Origin: Bacteroidales bacterium KHT7
Lineage (GTDB): Bacteria; Bacteroidota; Bacteroidia; Bacteroidales; Bacteroidaceae
DNA length: 64,000 nt
Direction of reading: 5' to 3'
NCBI GenBank assembly: GCA_900102385.1
Contig: FNBQ01000002.1
Span: forward strand, 1 to 64,000
Each line of letters begins with the position of its first letter. Positions within the stretch are counted from its first letter, which is position 1. The notes below the pieces were generated by a model. That model saw only the letters and a list, made by a program, of their open reading frames with translations, made no database searches and was not told the origin of the DNA. Of this stretch, positions 8,633 to 16,643 are shown one piece after another. The translations under genes were made by a program, and so were the position numbers.

Positions 8633-10168
8633 TTATTTCCTCACGTCGCCGGGCACCATGCCGTATTCTTCCTTAAAGCATTTGGTGAAGTAGCTGGGGG
8701 CAGTAAAGCCGACAGCGTAGGCCACTTCCGAGACACTCTTGTCGGTGGTGAGCAGCAACTGATAGGCGCGATTCAGACGGGCGGTGCGCAAAAGCTCGAC
8801 GGGCGACGAGCCTGTGACGGCCTTCACTTTGCGATACAACTGTACACGGCTCAGATTCATGTCGGCTGCCAGATCTTCGACACTTACGTTGCTGTCCTCC
8901 AGACGCGCCTCGATGACCTCCTTGAAACTGGCGATGAAATGTGAGACGGCAACGGGTTCGTTGTCATAAGTATTGTCTGACGCCTCTGAACTATCTGATT
9001 CATCTGACGTTGCTGTAGGTTCAGAAGCAACAGGAACTTCTTCAGGCTTAAGATTCCACAGCGTATTGACTACACGTTCTCTCTGTAATGCAATCTTGCG
9101 AAGGTGGTAAAGGTAGAATAGTACGAATACTACGACTAATAAAACTATGATACCCAATGCCAGCCAGTTGATGATGCGCTGTGTGTCAAGTTTATGCTGG
9201 TAGGTGTCGGCCTTCTTGTGCAATGAGTCCAGTTGGACGGTCTGGCGCATGATCTCCTCGTTTTCCATTAGCAGCACTTTGGCATTGTCGCGGGTGACGA
9301 GGGCCGACATCAGCATCGTTTCTTTGTCGTAGGGCTTGCCATCGAGTATGCGGATGGCTAAGTCAATAATCTGGTCGCCATGGGTGGGGTAGATATACGA
9401 TGCGTCGAGCAAAGAATCGCGCACCAATTGTATGCCGCCGTTTTCACTTGGCAAACCATCTATGCCGCAGTATAATACGTCTTTACCAAGTGCATTTCTT
9501 GCTCCCATCGCCGTACGGTCGTTAGCACCAAACACCAAATCTACGTGCACATCTTTATTATTGGCAAGCCACTGCTGGGTGGTCTCGTAGGCTGTAGGTT
9601 CCGTCCAGTCACCCTGTAGCGAGGCCACCACCTCAATGCCGGGTGCTTTATTTACGGCATCCATGAAACCATTATGCCGCTCGATGGCGGGCGACGACCC
9701 TTCTAGACCCTTTACCTCCAGAACAGTGCCCTGCCCGTGAAGCCGCGAGACAATATATTCACCCATCACACGCCCCATCTCATAGTTGTCGGCACTGATA
9801 AAGGCGGTATATTTTTGTGAATTTGTCTTACGCTCGAAAACAATCACGGGGATACCTTTGTCGTATGCTCGGTCGATGGCAGGCGAGATGGTCTGCACCT
9901 GATTAGGTGCCACGATCAACAAGTCAATGCCATTATTCACGAGGCTGTCAATCTGCTCCACCTGTCGCTCGTCACTATCGTAGGCTGCAGCAAACTTCAG
10001 TTCTACATTATCATGGAAATAAGTACCCATACGCAACTCTGCATTCTGTTTGTCACGCCAGATGTCATTCGAACACTGTGATATTCCGATACGATACTTC
10101 ACTTTGTCTCCTGAGCAAGAGACAAGTACCGCAGCCAATACAAATAGAAAAAAGAATCTTTGTCGCAT
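8633..10168 (-). CDS. One-component transmembrane regulator: periplasmic sugar-binding domain, TM helix, AraC HTH
   Basis: 511 residues. An N-terminal signal/anchor ends VLVSC (Cys18). Residues about 25-295 form a type-1 periplasmic binding (LacI/RbsB-like) domain, with IGISQCSNDIWR, a VIVFERK strand and GANDRTAMG. A short coiled segment (300-330) is followed by one strong membrane helix at 333-356, an acidic Ser-rich linker (about 375-405), and an AraC-type DNA-binding domain (408-511) with two helix-turn-helix units. The related levan sensor BT1754 has a similar sensor but is a full hybrid two-component system; here no histidine-kinase or receiver domain exists. Inference: it binds fructose in the periplasm and activates the locus directly. 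It starts upstream of susC on the same strand. Confidence 0.85.
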   Translation of the reverse strand: MRQRFFFLFVLAAVLVSCSGDKVKYRIGISQCSNDIWRDKQNAELRMGTYFHDNVELKFAAAYDSDERQVEQIDSLVNNGIDLLIVAPNQVQTISPAIDRAYDKGIPVIVFERKTNSQKYTAFISADNYEMGRVMGEYIVSRLHGQGTVLEVKGLEGSSPAIERHNGFMDAVNKAPGIEVVASLQGDWTEPTAYETTQQWLANNKDVHVDLVFGANDRTAMGARNALGKDVLYCGIDGLPSENGGIQLVRDSLLDASYIYPTHGDQIIDLAIRILDGKPYDKETMLMSALVTRDNAKVLLMENEEIMRQTVQLDSLHKKADTYQHKLDTQRIINWLALGIIVLLVVVFVLFYLYHLRKIALQRERVVNTLWNLKPEEVPVASEPTATSDESDSSEASDNTYDNEPVAVSHFIASFKEVIEARLEDSNVSVEDLAADMNLSRVQLYRKVKAVTGSSPVELLRTARLNRAYQLLLTTDKSVSEVAYAVGFTAPSYFTKCFKEEYGMVPGDVRK

Positions 10169-10179
10169 ATTTGTTTAGT

Positions 10180-10614
10180 TTAAGTGTTACAATTTATCCA
10201 ACTATATCTTATAGCACGTGCATTACTATGTGAAGCAATCAACGGTGTTCTACATAGACTTTCGAGTTCGGGGGGATGGCAAAAATCCTTGGCAAAGAGG
10301 TGGAAGGCATCGTCAGGGATTTCATCGTAAAAGCGTAAGTCTACCTGATAATCGTCTGAATAGGAGTTGTCGGGAAGTGGCTTGCCCTCCTTGATGCAAT
10401 TGGTAAATTCATGGGGATAGGCATCTGTCATACAAAGAACCAGACAGCCACCTTTCTCATTAGCCAAAGCGACAACATATCCTAATATGCAATGCCTGCG
10501 GTCACGAGGGTCGGTCTTTTGGCCTCCAGCAAACAGGTAGTTATGCTCTGCCTTCTTGAATTCTGTGTGGTCTTCATGCTTACGGAGTTTCTGCAATTCT
10601 TCTATCAAACTCAT
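10180..10614 (-). pseudogene. AlbA_2/Schlafen-type fragment fused to an M19 dipeptidase fragment
   Basis: The start at 10614 (MSLIEELQKLRK) is preferred because the longer frame begins at a TTG lying inside a promoter-like TATCTTTG (10635-10642). The first half has the AlbA_2 divergent ATP-binding pattern: EFKKA near residue 18, then GYVVALANEKGGCLVLCMTD. Such proteins are usually much longer. The last part, TPLIASHSNARAI, is the substrate-site motif of membrane dipeptidases (peptidase family M19) and has no place in an AlbA_2 protein. The gene therefore looks like a truncated AlbA_2 gene joined to a small piece of an unrelated dipeptidase gene. It lies 11 bases upstream of the regulator and could still be transcribed. 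Confidence 0.6.
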
Positions 10615-10798
10615 CGTATTCTTAAATTCTTGGTGCAAAGATACAATTATTTTTTTTTGAATTGGGCAAGATTTTTGGTACTATTTCTTTAATTAACGCA
10701 TATTTTAAACATAACACTCTGGTTATAAGAAGGCTGTTTTTTTTTCTAAAACAAATATATTTTTTATCTTGTTTTCTTTTGTTTTAGTTAGAGACAGA

Positions 10799-10843
10799 AA
10801 AAAACGTTCATTGCACGCATTTTTGTTGCAGTGAACGTTTTTT
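10799..10843. repeat. Orphan hairpin sharing the locus stem motif
   Basis: Arms AAAAAACGTTCATTGCA and TGCAGTGAACGTTTTTT pair with a single mismatch around an 11-base loop, with A and T runs on both sides, so it would work as a terminator in both directions. It is upstream of the genes on both sides and therefore has no obvious transcript to end. It may mark the end of a lost gene or act as a control site for the GH32-permease-fructokinase operon. Confidence 0.6.
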
Positions 10844-10915
10844 CATAGTCTTTGTATCATTATTTACAGCCTAATTAGTGGAAAGAAGTTAAATTTGCAA
10901 CAGATTTATAACTTA

Positions 10916-11127
10916 ATTTAAGTTTCGGAAGTTAATATAAATGTGAATATATTAGGTACAAGAAAGTCTTTGAAATCTTGCATATATCGCAAGAGATGAG
11001 CACATTTAAGATGCTTAACAAAGAGCCTCACCAATCCGATACCGATGCACAAAATTACGATTTTCAGTCAGAGGAAAGTACATTTTTCAATGTAAAATGG
11101 CGAGTTTAGAACTCCCGAAACTTAAAT
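10916..11127. mobile_element. Inverted-repeat-bounded small element (MITE-like or remnant)
   Basis: ATTTAAGTTTCGGAAGTT (10916-10933) and AACTCCCGAAACTTAAAT (11110-11127) are inverted repeats, 17 of 18 positions matching, 176 bases apart. Between them is an open frame from 10936 to 11109 that looks coding. The distance is too long for an ordinary regulatory hairpin. No clear target-site duplication is seen. The element fills the region directly upstream of the plus-strand GH32 gene, so it may supply or separate its promoter. Together with the hairpin at 10799-10843, it accounts for most of the 540-base gap between genes. Confidence 0.5.
10996..11109 (+). pseudogene. Small ORF inside the inverted-repeat element
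   Basis: The ATG at 10996 gives 37 codons (MSTFKMLNKEPHQSD... to FFNVKWRV) and the frame is open further upstream to 10936. The stop TAG at 11107-11109 falls just before the right inverted repeat. Dropping one T from the TTT at 11105-11107 would continue the frame as RTPET and end at a TAA within the repeat, so this copy appears frameshifted. I do not assign a family. I have a vague recollection of similar short reading frames recurring in Prevotella genomes, which needs a search. Confidence 0.4.
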
Positions 11128-11156
11128 AAATTAATAACTAAAAACATAAAAGGAAA

Positions 11157-12815
11157 ATGAAGAAACTATTTTTTACACTGATGGCGATGATTGCGCTTAC
11201 TTGTTCGGCATGGGCGCAGGTAACGCCGATGGTGTTGGGCGAGAAGCATGCAATATTGCGGCTTGCGCAGGACAAGAAATACGTGCTGCTGCCCGTGCAG
11301 GAGACGGAGGACATTGCGGCCATTGCCGTGCTTGACGGACGAAACGATATGGTGCAGCGCATCAATGTGAAACTGGCCATTGACCGTGTGGACTACTACG
11401 TACCCTACGAACTGAAGGGCGCACGCCTCTTGGACATCGAGTTTCATGGCGACCGCCGACAGAAAGGAGCCGTGGGCGAATTTGTGTGCTGGAAGGAAAT
11501 CAAGTTCTCCGACACGTTCGACACTGCCAATCGTGAGCGCTTCCGCCCTGTGTATCACCACACGCCTCTGTACGGATGGATGAACGACCCCAACGGTATG
11601 TTCTACAAGGACGGCACCTGGCATCTCTATTATCAATGGAACCCTTACGGCTCACAGTGGGAGAATATGCATTGGGGACACTCCACTTCGAATGACCTGG
11701 TGCATTGGCAGGCAGAGCCTATGGCCTTTGAGCCCGACTGGTTAGGCTGCATCTTCAGTGGCTCGTGCATTACCAAGGGCGATGATGTCATTGCCTTTTA
11801 CACTTCGGCAGGTCATCACCAGACACAATCAATGGCAGTATCACATGATGGTGGTATCACCTTCAAGAAGTTTGAGGGCAACCCCGTTCTGACCAGCGAC
11901 AAGCCCGACTTCCGCGATCCGAACGTATTCTGGTACGAGCCTACTAAACGCTGGATTATGATTTTGGCCGTTGGACAGGAGATGCAGATTTATTCTTCGG
12001 CCGATCTGAAAGACTGGCGTTACGAGTCTTCGTTCGGGCAGGAGTACGGCAACCATGGCGGTGTATGGGAGTGCCCTGACCTGTTTGAGATTGACGGCAA
12101 GTGGGTGCTCATCTGCAACATCAACCCTGGTGGTCCGTTTGGTGGCTCAGCCACACAGTATTTCGTGGGGCAGTTCGACGGACGTAAGTTCACCTGTGAG
12201 TCAATGCCGAAGGTTACCAAGTGGATGGACTATGGCAAAGACCACTATGCCACCGTGTTATTCTACAATGCCCCCGACAATCGCCGCGTGGTGCTGGCAT
12301 GGATGAGCAACTGGCAGTATGCCAACCAGGTGCCGACGAAACAATATCGTTCGGGCAACTCAATACCTCGCGACCTCGGTCTGTTCACCTGTGGTGAGGA
12401 AACCTACCTCAGCGTGAAGCCTTCGAAGGAGATGCTGGCACTGCGCGGTGCCAAAGTGAAGAAGCCGACGGAAGCCTGCGAGATTCTCATAGACGTGAAG
12501 AGCCTGGCTGAGATTGTGCTCTCGAACGCAAAGGGCGAGCAGGTGGTGATGAAATACGACGGTCAGAAGCAGACCTTCAGCATGGATCGCACCAAGAGTG
12601 GCGACGTGAGCTTCAGCGAGGCATTCCCTTGTGTGACTGAAGCACCGACATATGGCCAAATCAAACAGTTCCGCCTGTTCATCGACCGCTGCAGCATTGA
12701 GGCTTTCGATGCTGAGGGCAAGATGGTCATGACCAACCTCGTGTTTCCTTCGGAACCCTATAATAATATAAAGGTGAAGGGCGGCAAAGCAACAATTTAC
12801 GAAATAAAAATCTAA
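11157..12815 (+). CDS. GH32 exo-fructosidase (fructanase/sucrase type), secreted
   Basis: The 552-residue protein starts with a standard signal peptide (cleavage near AWA-Q, residue 20), so it is probably periplasmic. An N-terminal beta domain (about 22-115, DUF4980-like) precedes the GH32 propeller. The catalytic signatures are complete: WMNDPNG 141-147 (nucleophile Asp144), FRDP 252-255 (Asp254) and ECPD 305-308 (acid/base Glu305). A C-terminal beta-sandwich contains DRCSIEAF near the end, as in GH32C domains. It is first in the plus-strand operon, 6 bases before the permease gene. Inference: it releases fructose from imported fructo-oligosaccharides in the periplasm. Confidence 0.95.
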   Translation: MKKLFFTLMAMIALTCSAWAQVTPMVLGEKHAILRLAQDKKYVLLPVQETEDIAAIAVLDGRNDMVQRINVKLAIDRVDYYVPYELKGARLLDIEFHGDRRQKGAVGEFVCWKEIKFSDTFDTANRERFRPVYHHTPLYGWMNDPNGMFYKDGTWHLYYQWNPYGSQWENMHWGHSTSNDLVHWQAEPMAFEPDWLGCIFSGSCITKGDDVIAFYTSAGHHQTQSMAVSHDGGITFKKFEGNPVLTSDKPDFRDPNVFWYEPTKRWIMILAVGQEMQIYSSADLKDWRYESSFGQEYGNHGGVWECPDLFEIDGKWVLICNINPGGPFGGSATQYFVGQFDGRKFTCESMPKVTKWMDYGKDHYATVLFYNAPDNRRVVLAWMSNWQYANQVPTKQYRSGNSIPRDLGLFTCGEETYLSVKPSKEMLALRGAKVKKPTEACEILIDVKSLAEIVLSNAKGEQVVMKYDGQKQTFSMDRTKSGDVSFSEAFPCVTEAPTYGQIKQFRLFIDRCSIEAFDAEGKMVMTNLVFPSEPYNNIKVKGGKATIYEIKI

Positions 12816-12821
12816 TGAAAT

Positions 12822-13985
12822 ATGGGTAATCAAAACAAATCTATTTATCTCGTCCCCGTAATGCTCTGCTTCTTCTGTATGGGCTTCGTGGACTTGGTGG
12901 GCATCGCCTCCAACTACGTAAAGGCCGACCTGGCTCTGAGCGACTCCGTAGCCAATGTGTTTCCCTCGCTGGTATTCTTTTGGTTCCTCCTCTTCAGTGT
13001 TCCTACGGGCATGCTGATGAATAAAATCGGCCGTAAGAAGACCGTACTGCTCTCACTTGTGGTGACTGTTGCGTCGCTATTGCTGCCATTGTTCGGTGAG
13101 TCGTTCGGCATCATGCTTGTGGCCTTCTCGCTATTAGGTATCGGCAACGCCCTCATGCAGACATCGCTCAACCCGCTGGTATCGACTGTGATGGGTGGCG
13201 GCAATCTGGCGTCTACACTTACCTTCGGACAGTTCATAAAGGCCATTGCCTCGTTCTCTGCTCCTTATCTTGCCATGTGGGGGGCCACGATGGTCATTCC
13301 TGAATTCGGACTGAATTGGCGGGTACTCTTTGGCGTCTTCCTCGTAGTAGGCATACTCTCTACCGTTCTGCTCTTCGTGACTCCCATCGAGGAGCCTCCT
13401 GTTGAGGGCAGACCTTCCACCTTCGTGGAGTGCTTCAAACTGTTGGGCGCGCCCATTGTACTGCTGTCGTTCCTCGGCATCATGTGCCATGTGGGTATCG
13501 ACGTGGGAACAAACACTACTGCTCCCAAGATTCTGATGGAACGACTGGGCATGACGCTCAACGATGCAGCCTTCGCCACCTCTCTCTATTTCATCTTCCG
13601 TACCATTGGCTGCCTGACAGGCTCGTTCTTCCTCCGTGCGCTAAAGATGCGTACATTCTTCATCATCTCTGTGGTGATGATGGCTTTGGCAATGTGTGGC
13701 CTGTTCATCGGAACGGAAAAGTGGATGCTTTATACTGCTATTGCCCTTGTGGGGTACGGTAATTCTAACGTATTCTCCATGTGCTTCGCCACCGCACTTG
13801 AATCAATGCCAACAAAGCAGAACGAGGTGTCGGGCTTGATGATTATGGGGCTTTTCGGTGGCACCATCTTCCCACTCTTCATGGGCTTGGCCAGCGACGC
13901 TATGGGACAGGCTGGCGCAGTACTTGTCATGTCCGTGGGCGTCGTCTATCTCTTTACGTATATCAAACAACAAAAAAACGCATAG
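12822..13985 (+). CDS. MFS sugar (fructose) permease
   Basis: 387 residues with about twelve hydrophobic segments and a motif-A-like loop NKIGRKKTV after the second helix. The pattern fits the FucP/sugar MFS branch of the major facilitator superfamily. It sits between a periplasmic fructosidase and a fructokinase with 6- and 3-base gaps, the same order as BT1759-BT1758-BT1757 in the B. thetaiotaomicron levan locus, where the permease imports fructose. Fructose as substrate is inferred from this context and not from residues. Confidence 0.9.
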   Translation: MGNQNKSIYLVPVMLCFFCMGFVDLVGIASNYVKADLALSDSVANVFPSLVFFWFLLFSVPTGMLMNKIGRKKTVLLSLVVTVASLLLPLFGESFGIMLVAFSLLGIGNALMQTSLNPLVSTVMGGGNLASTLTFGQFIKAIASFSAPYLAMWGATMVIPEFGLNWRVLFGVFLVVGILSTVLLFVTPIEEPPVEGRPSTFVECFKLLGAPIVLLSFLGIMCHVGIDVGTNTTAPKILMERLGMTLNDAAFATSLYFIFRTIGCLTGSFFLRALKMRTFFIISVVMMALAMCGLFIGTEKWMLYTAIALVGYGNSNVFSMCFATALESMPTKQNEVSGLMIMGLFGGTIFPLFMGLASDAMGQAGAVLVMSVGVVYLFTYIKQQKNA

Positions 13986-13988
13986 GAT

Positions 13989-14873
13989 ATGAATCAGAAA
14001 CGTTATGTAGTAGGACTCGGAGAAGTCCTCTGGGATGTACTTCCCGAAGGTAAGAAACTGGGTGGCGCACCCGCCAACTTCGCTTATCATGCCGGAATGT
14101 TCCTCGGCATGGACAACACCATCGCTGTCAGCGCACTCGGCGAGGACAAACTGGCCGACGAGACCATTGAGGCTCTGAAGGAGCACGGTCTGAACGACTT
14201 GCTTCCCCGCGTACCATATCCAACTGGCACTGTGCAGGTGCAGCTCGACGAGCATGGCATTCCCACGTATGACATCAAGGAAAATGTAGCCTGGGACAAC
14301 ATCCCTTTCGATGACGACATCGCCCAAATTGCCCGTAACTGCCGTGCCGTCTGCTTCGGCTCTCTGGCCCAGCGCAACGTGGTCAGCCGCACCACTATCC
14401 AGAAGTTCCTTGACGCTACGCCCGCCGACTGCCTGAAGATTTTCGACATCAACCTGCGCCAGCAGTTCTATACTCAGGAAATTCTGCGCGAGTCCTTTCA
14501 ACGTTGCAATATACTGAAAATCAACGACGAAGAGTTGGTTCTCATCGGTCGTATGTTTGGCTATCCAGGTCTCGACATCGAGAACAAGTGCTGGCTCATC
14601 TTGGGCAAGTACAATCTCGACATGCTTGTGCTTACTTGTGGCATTAACGGCAGCTATGTCTTCACACCTGGCCGCGTGTCTTTCCAGAAAACACCGAAAG
14701 TGAAGGTTGCCGACACCGTAGGTGCTGGCGACTCCTTCACCGGCTCCTTCATCGGCAGCATCCTCAATGGAAAGTCTGTATCTGAGGCCCATCGCATAGC
14801 TGTTCATGTCAGTGCATATGTCTGCACCCAGAATGGAGCCATGCCGACATATCCAGAAGAACTGCTGAAATAA
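13989..14873 (+). CDS. Fructokinase, PfkB family
   Basis: 294 residues. The N-terminal PfkB signature GGAPANFAYHAG (25-36) and the C-terminal signature DTVGAGDSFTG (ATP site and catalytic base Asp248) are both present. It phosphorylates fructose in the cytoplasm to fructose 6-phosphate, which enters glycolysis. It starts 3 bases after the permease stop, so the two are translated from one transcript. It is full length and intact. Confidence 0.95.
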   Translation: MNQKRYVVGLGEVLWDVLPEGKKLGGAPANFAYHAGMFLGMDNTIAVSALGEDKLADETIEALKEHGLNDLLPRVPYPTGTVQVQLDEHGIPTYDIKENVAWDNIPFDDDIAQIARNCRAVCFGSLAQRNVVSRTTIQKFLDATPADCLKIFDINLRQQFYTQEILRESFQRCNILKINDEELVLIGRMFGYPGLDIENKCWLILGKYNLDMLVLTCGINGSYVFTPGRVSFQKTPKVKVADTVGAGDSFTGSFIGSILNGKSVSEAHRIAVHVSAYVCTQNGAMPTYPEELLK

Positions 14874-14966
14874 AGCAATTCTATTTCATTCAACGCCAGA
14901 ACACATACAATGTTTGTTCTTGGCCACTGAAAAAGTCTCCTTATGTAGTTTTTAAACAATAAAATG

Positions 14967-15002
14967 CTGCACATAGTCATATATGAATTTGACTATGTGC
15001 AG
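14967..15002. terminator. Terminator of the GH32-permease-fructokinase operon
   Basis: CTGCACATAGTCA and TGACTATGTGCAG form a perfect 13-bp stem around a 10-base loop, flanked by AAAAT and ATTTT. It lies about 95 bases after the fructokinase stop. Confidence 0.85.
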
Positions 15003-15040
15003 ATTTTGTATGCTCGGCATGAGTATTGTCTAATGGGGGG

Positions 15041-15647
15041 AAGTCCCCAACAATCCCTGATAGTCTCCTTGCTTTACTGCAGTTACCGTCAGAATCCTGT
15101 CCGAAGAGTTGAGATACCTAAGGACAACGGCAAGATGCGCCAGTTGGGAAAGTAGCCCGGCCTTATACACAAATACCTTCGAAGCGGAATCATTGATAAA
15201 GGCCTATGGCATGCAAGCGAGGAAGGTACTTATTCCTCAGGGAGAACAAGGAAAATACGGTCGTTTCATACATCAAGGGTGTGAAATACCTCGGCTACTC
15301 CTTATATGTGAACAAAGGCAAATACCAACTCACCGTACATCCAAAGTCCAAGGCAAAGATGAAGTCACGGCTAAAGTACTGACAAGCCGAAGCAACGGTT
15401 GGAGGTATGAAAAGAGGAAGCAAAAACCGAAGAAGTACATATGAGGATGGGCAGGTTACTATCACCTTGCCAATATGAAGCGTCTCTGCCAAAAAAAACT
15501 ATGAGTGGTTAAGACAGCGAATACGTATGTATATGGAATGTTTGGAAACTTCCCAAGACCAGAAAAAGGGACCTCATCAAAAGCGGAGTCAAGGATTACA
15601 ACGCACGACAATGGGGATATTGTGGGGCTTGTCTTAAGGAGGCTTAG
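15041..15647 (+). pseudogene. Decayed group II intron reverse transcriptase/maturase
   Basis: At least four frame changes separate recognisable pieces: RRVEIPKDNGKMRQLG (RT entry motif, before 15155), then VKYLGYSLYVNKGKYQL and HPKSKAKMK (about 15269-15378, maturase region), GWAGYYHLANMKRLC (from 15444) and the C-terminal IWNVWKLPKTRKRDLIKSG to a stop at 15647. These follow the order of bacterial group II intron-encoded proteins, but most of the RT palm is missing, including the YADD site. No domain V structure was found. The stop codon of this remnant is the first base block of the right-hand folD direct repeat. Confidence 0.8.
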
Positions 15648-15779
15648 GTGTAGTGTGAATCTAATCAGAGTAGGTTTTATGCAAAAAAAATCCCAACACC
15701 GGAAAGTGCTGGGATTCTTCTCTATGCTTAAATATCTGTTTACTTGTAGAACTCTTTTTTGCCTGCGCTAAGAGTGTTC
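15645..15779. repeat. Direct repeat, right copy (native folD 3' end)
   Basis: This is the partner of 99-230, in the same orientation, running from the end of the intron remnant through the folD terminator into the last 12 codons of folD. The 53-base core (15727-15779) is identical in both copies. Distance between copies is about 15.5 kb, exactly the fructan locus. Confidence 0.85.
15689..15716 (-). terminator. folD operon terminator
   Basis: The stem AATCCCAACAC / GTGCTGGGATT is followed on the minus strand by eight T. It lies 24 bases beyond the folD stop and ends the glnS-dedA-ffh-folD transcript. Confidence 0.9.
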
Positions 15780-16618
15780 ATCATCAGCATGCAGATGGTC
15801 ATCGGACCAACGCCGCCCGGAACAGGGGTGATGAATGAGCACTTAGGGGCAACCTCGTCGAATTTTACATCGCCGTTAAGACGGAAGCCGTTCTTCTTTG
15901 TGGCGTCTGGAACGCGTGTAGTACCAACATCGATGACTGTTGCCCCCTCCTTAACCATGTCGGCTGTAACGAAGTCTGGTCTGCCGATTGCAGCAATGAT
16001 GATGTCAGCCTCAAGACATTCCTTCTTCAGATTCTCAGAGCGGCTGTGGCATACGGTTACGGTTGAGTCGCCGTACTGTTTTTGCATCATAAGCTGTGCC
16101 ATTGGCTTTCCAACGATATTGCTTCGTCCAAGGATTACGCATTTCTTTCCGCTTGTAGGCACATTGTAGCGGCGCAGAAGCTCGAGAATGCCCTTTGGAG
16201 TGGCTGAGATGTAGCAAGGCAGTCCGATAGCCATACGGCCCACGTTGATAGGGTGGAAGCCGTCTACATCCTTGCGGTAGTCGATAGCCTCGATAACCTT
16301 CTGCTCAGAGATGTGCTTTGGCAGAGGCAACTGTACGATGAATCCGTCTACATCGGCATCCTTGTTGAGTTTGTCAACCTCGGCAAGAAGCTGCTCCTCG
16401 GTGATGTCGTCCTCGAATCGGAGAAGTGTTGACTTGAATCCGCATTTCTCGCACGCTAGAACCTTGTTCTTAACGTATGTTTCGCTACCACCGTCGTGGC
16501 CTACAAGAATGGCTGCCAGATGCGGACGCTTGCCGCCATTTGCGACAATCTGCTCAACCTCGGCAGCAATCTCTTCTTTAATCTTGGCCGCTGTGGCCTT
16601 TCCGTCTATTAGTTCCAT
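15740..16618 (-). CDS. folD: Bifunctional methylene-THF dehydrogenase/methenyl-THF cyclohydrolase
   Basis: 292 residues, normal length for FolD. The catalytic Tyr-x-x-x-Lys pair is seen as YVKNK (Tyr48, Lys52), the NADP-site region as GRSNIVGKP, and the C-terminal PGGVGPMT signature at 267-274. The enzyme interconverts methylene-, methenyl- and formyl-tetrahydrofolate in the cytoplasm for purine and formyl-Met synthesis. It is the last gene of a minus-strand group with ffh 25 bases upstream. Its final 12 codons are duplicated at 191-230. Confidence 0.97.
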   Translation of the reverse strand: MELIDGKATAAKIKEEIAAEVEQIVANGGKRPHLAAILVGHDGGSETYVKNKVLACEKCGFKSTLLRFEDDITEEQLLAEVDKLNKDADVDGFIVQLPLPKHISEQKVIEAIDYRKDVDGFHPINVGRMAIGLPCYISATPKGILELLRRYNVPTSGKKCVILGRSNIVGKPMAQLMMQKQYGDSTVTVCHSRSENLKKECLEADIIIAAIGRPDFVTADMVKEGATVIDVGTTRVPDATKKNGFRLNGDVKFDEVAPKCSFITPVPGGVGPMTICMLMMNTLSAGKKEFYK

Positions 16619-16643
16619 AAGTTAGTTGTATGTTTTGTTTTTC

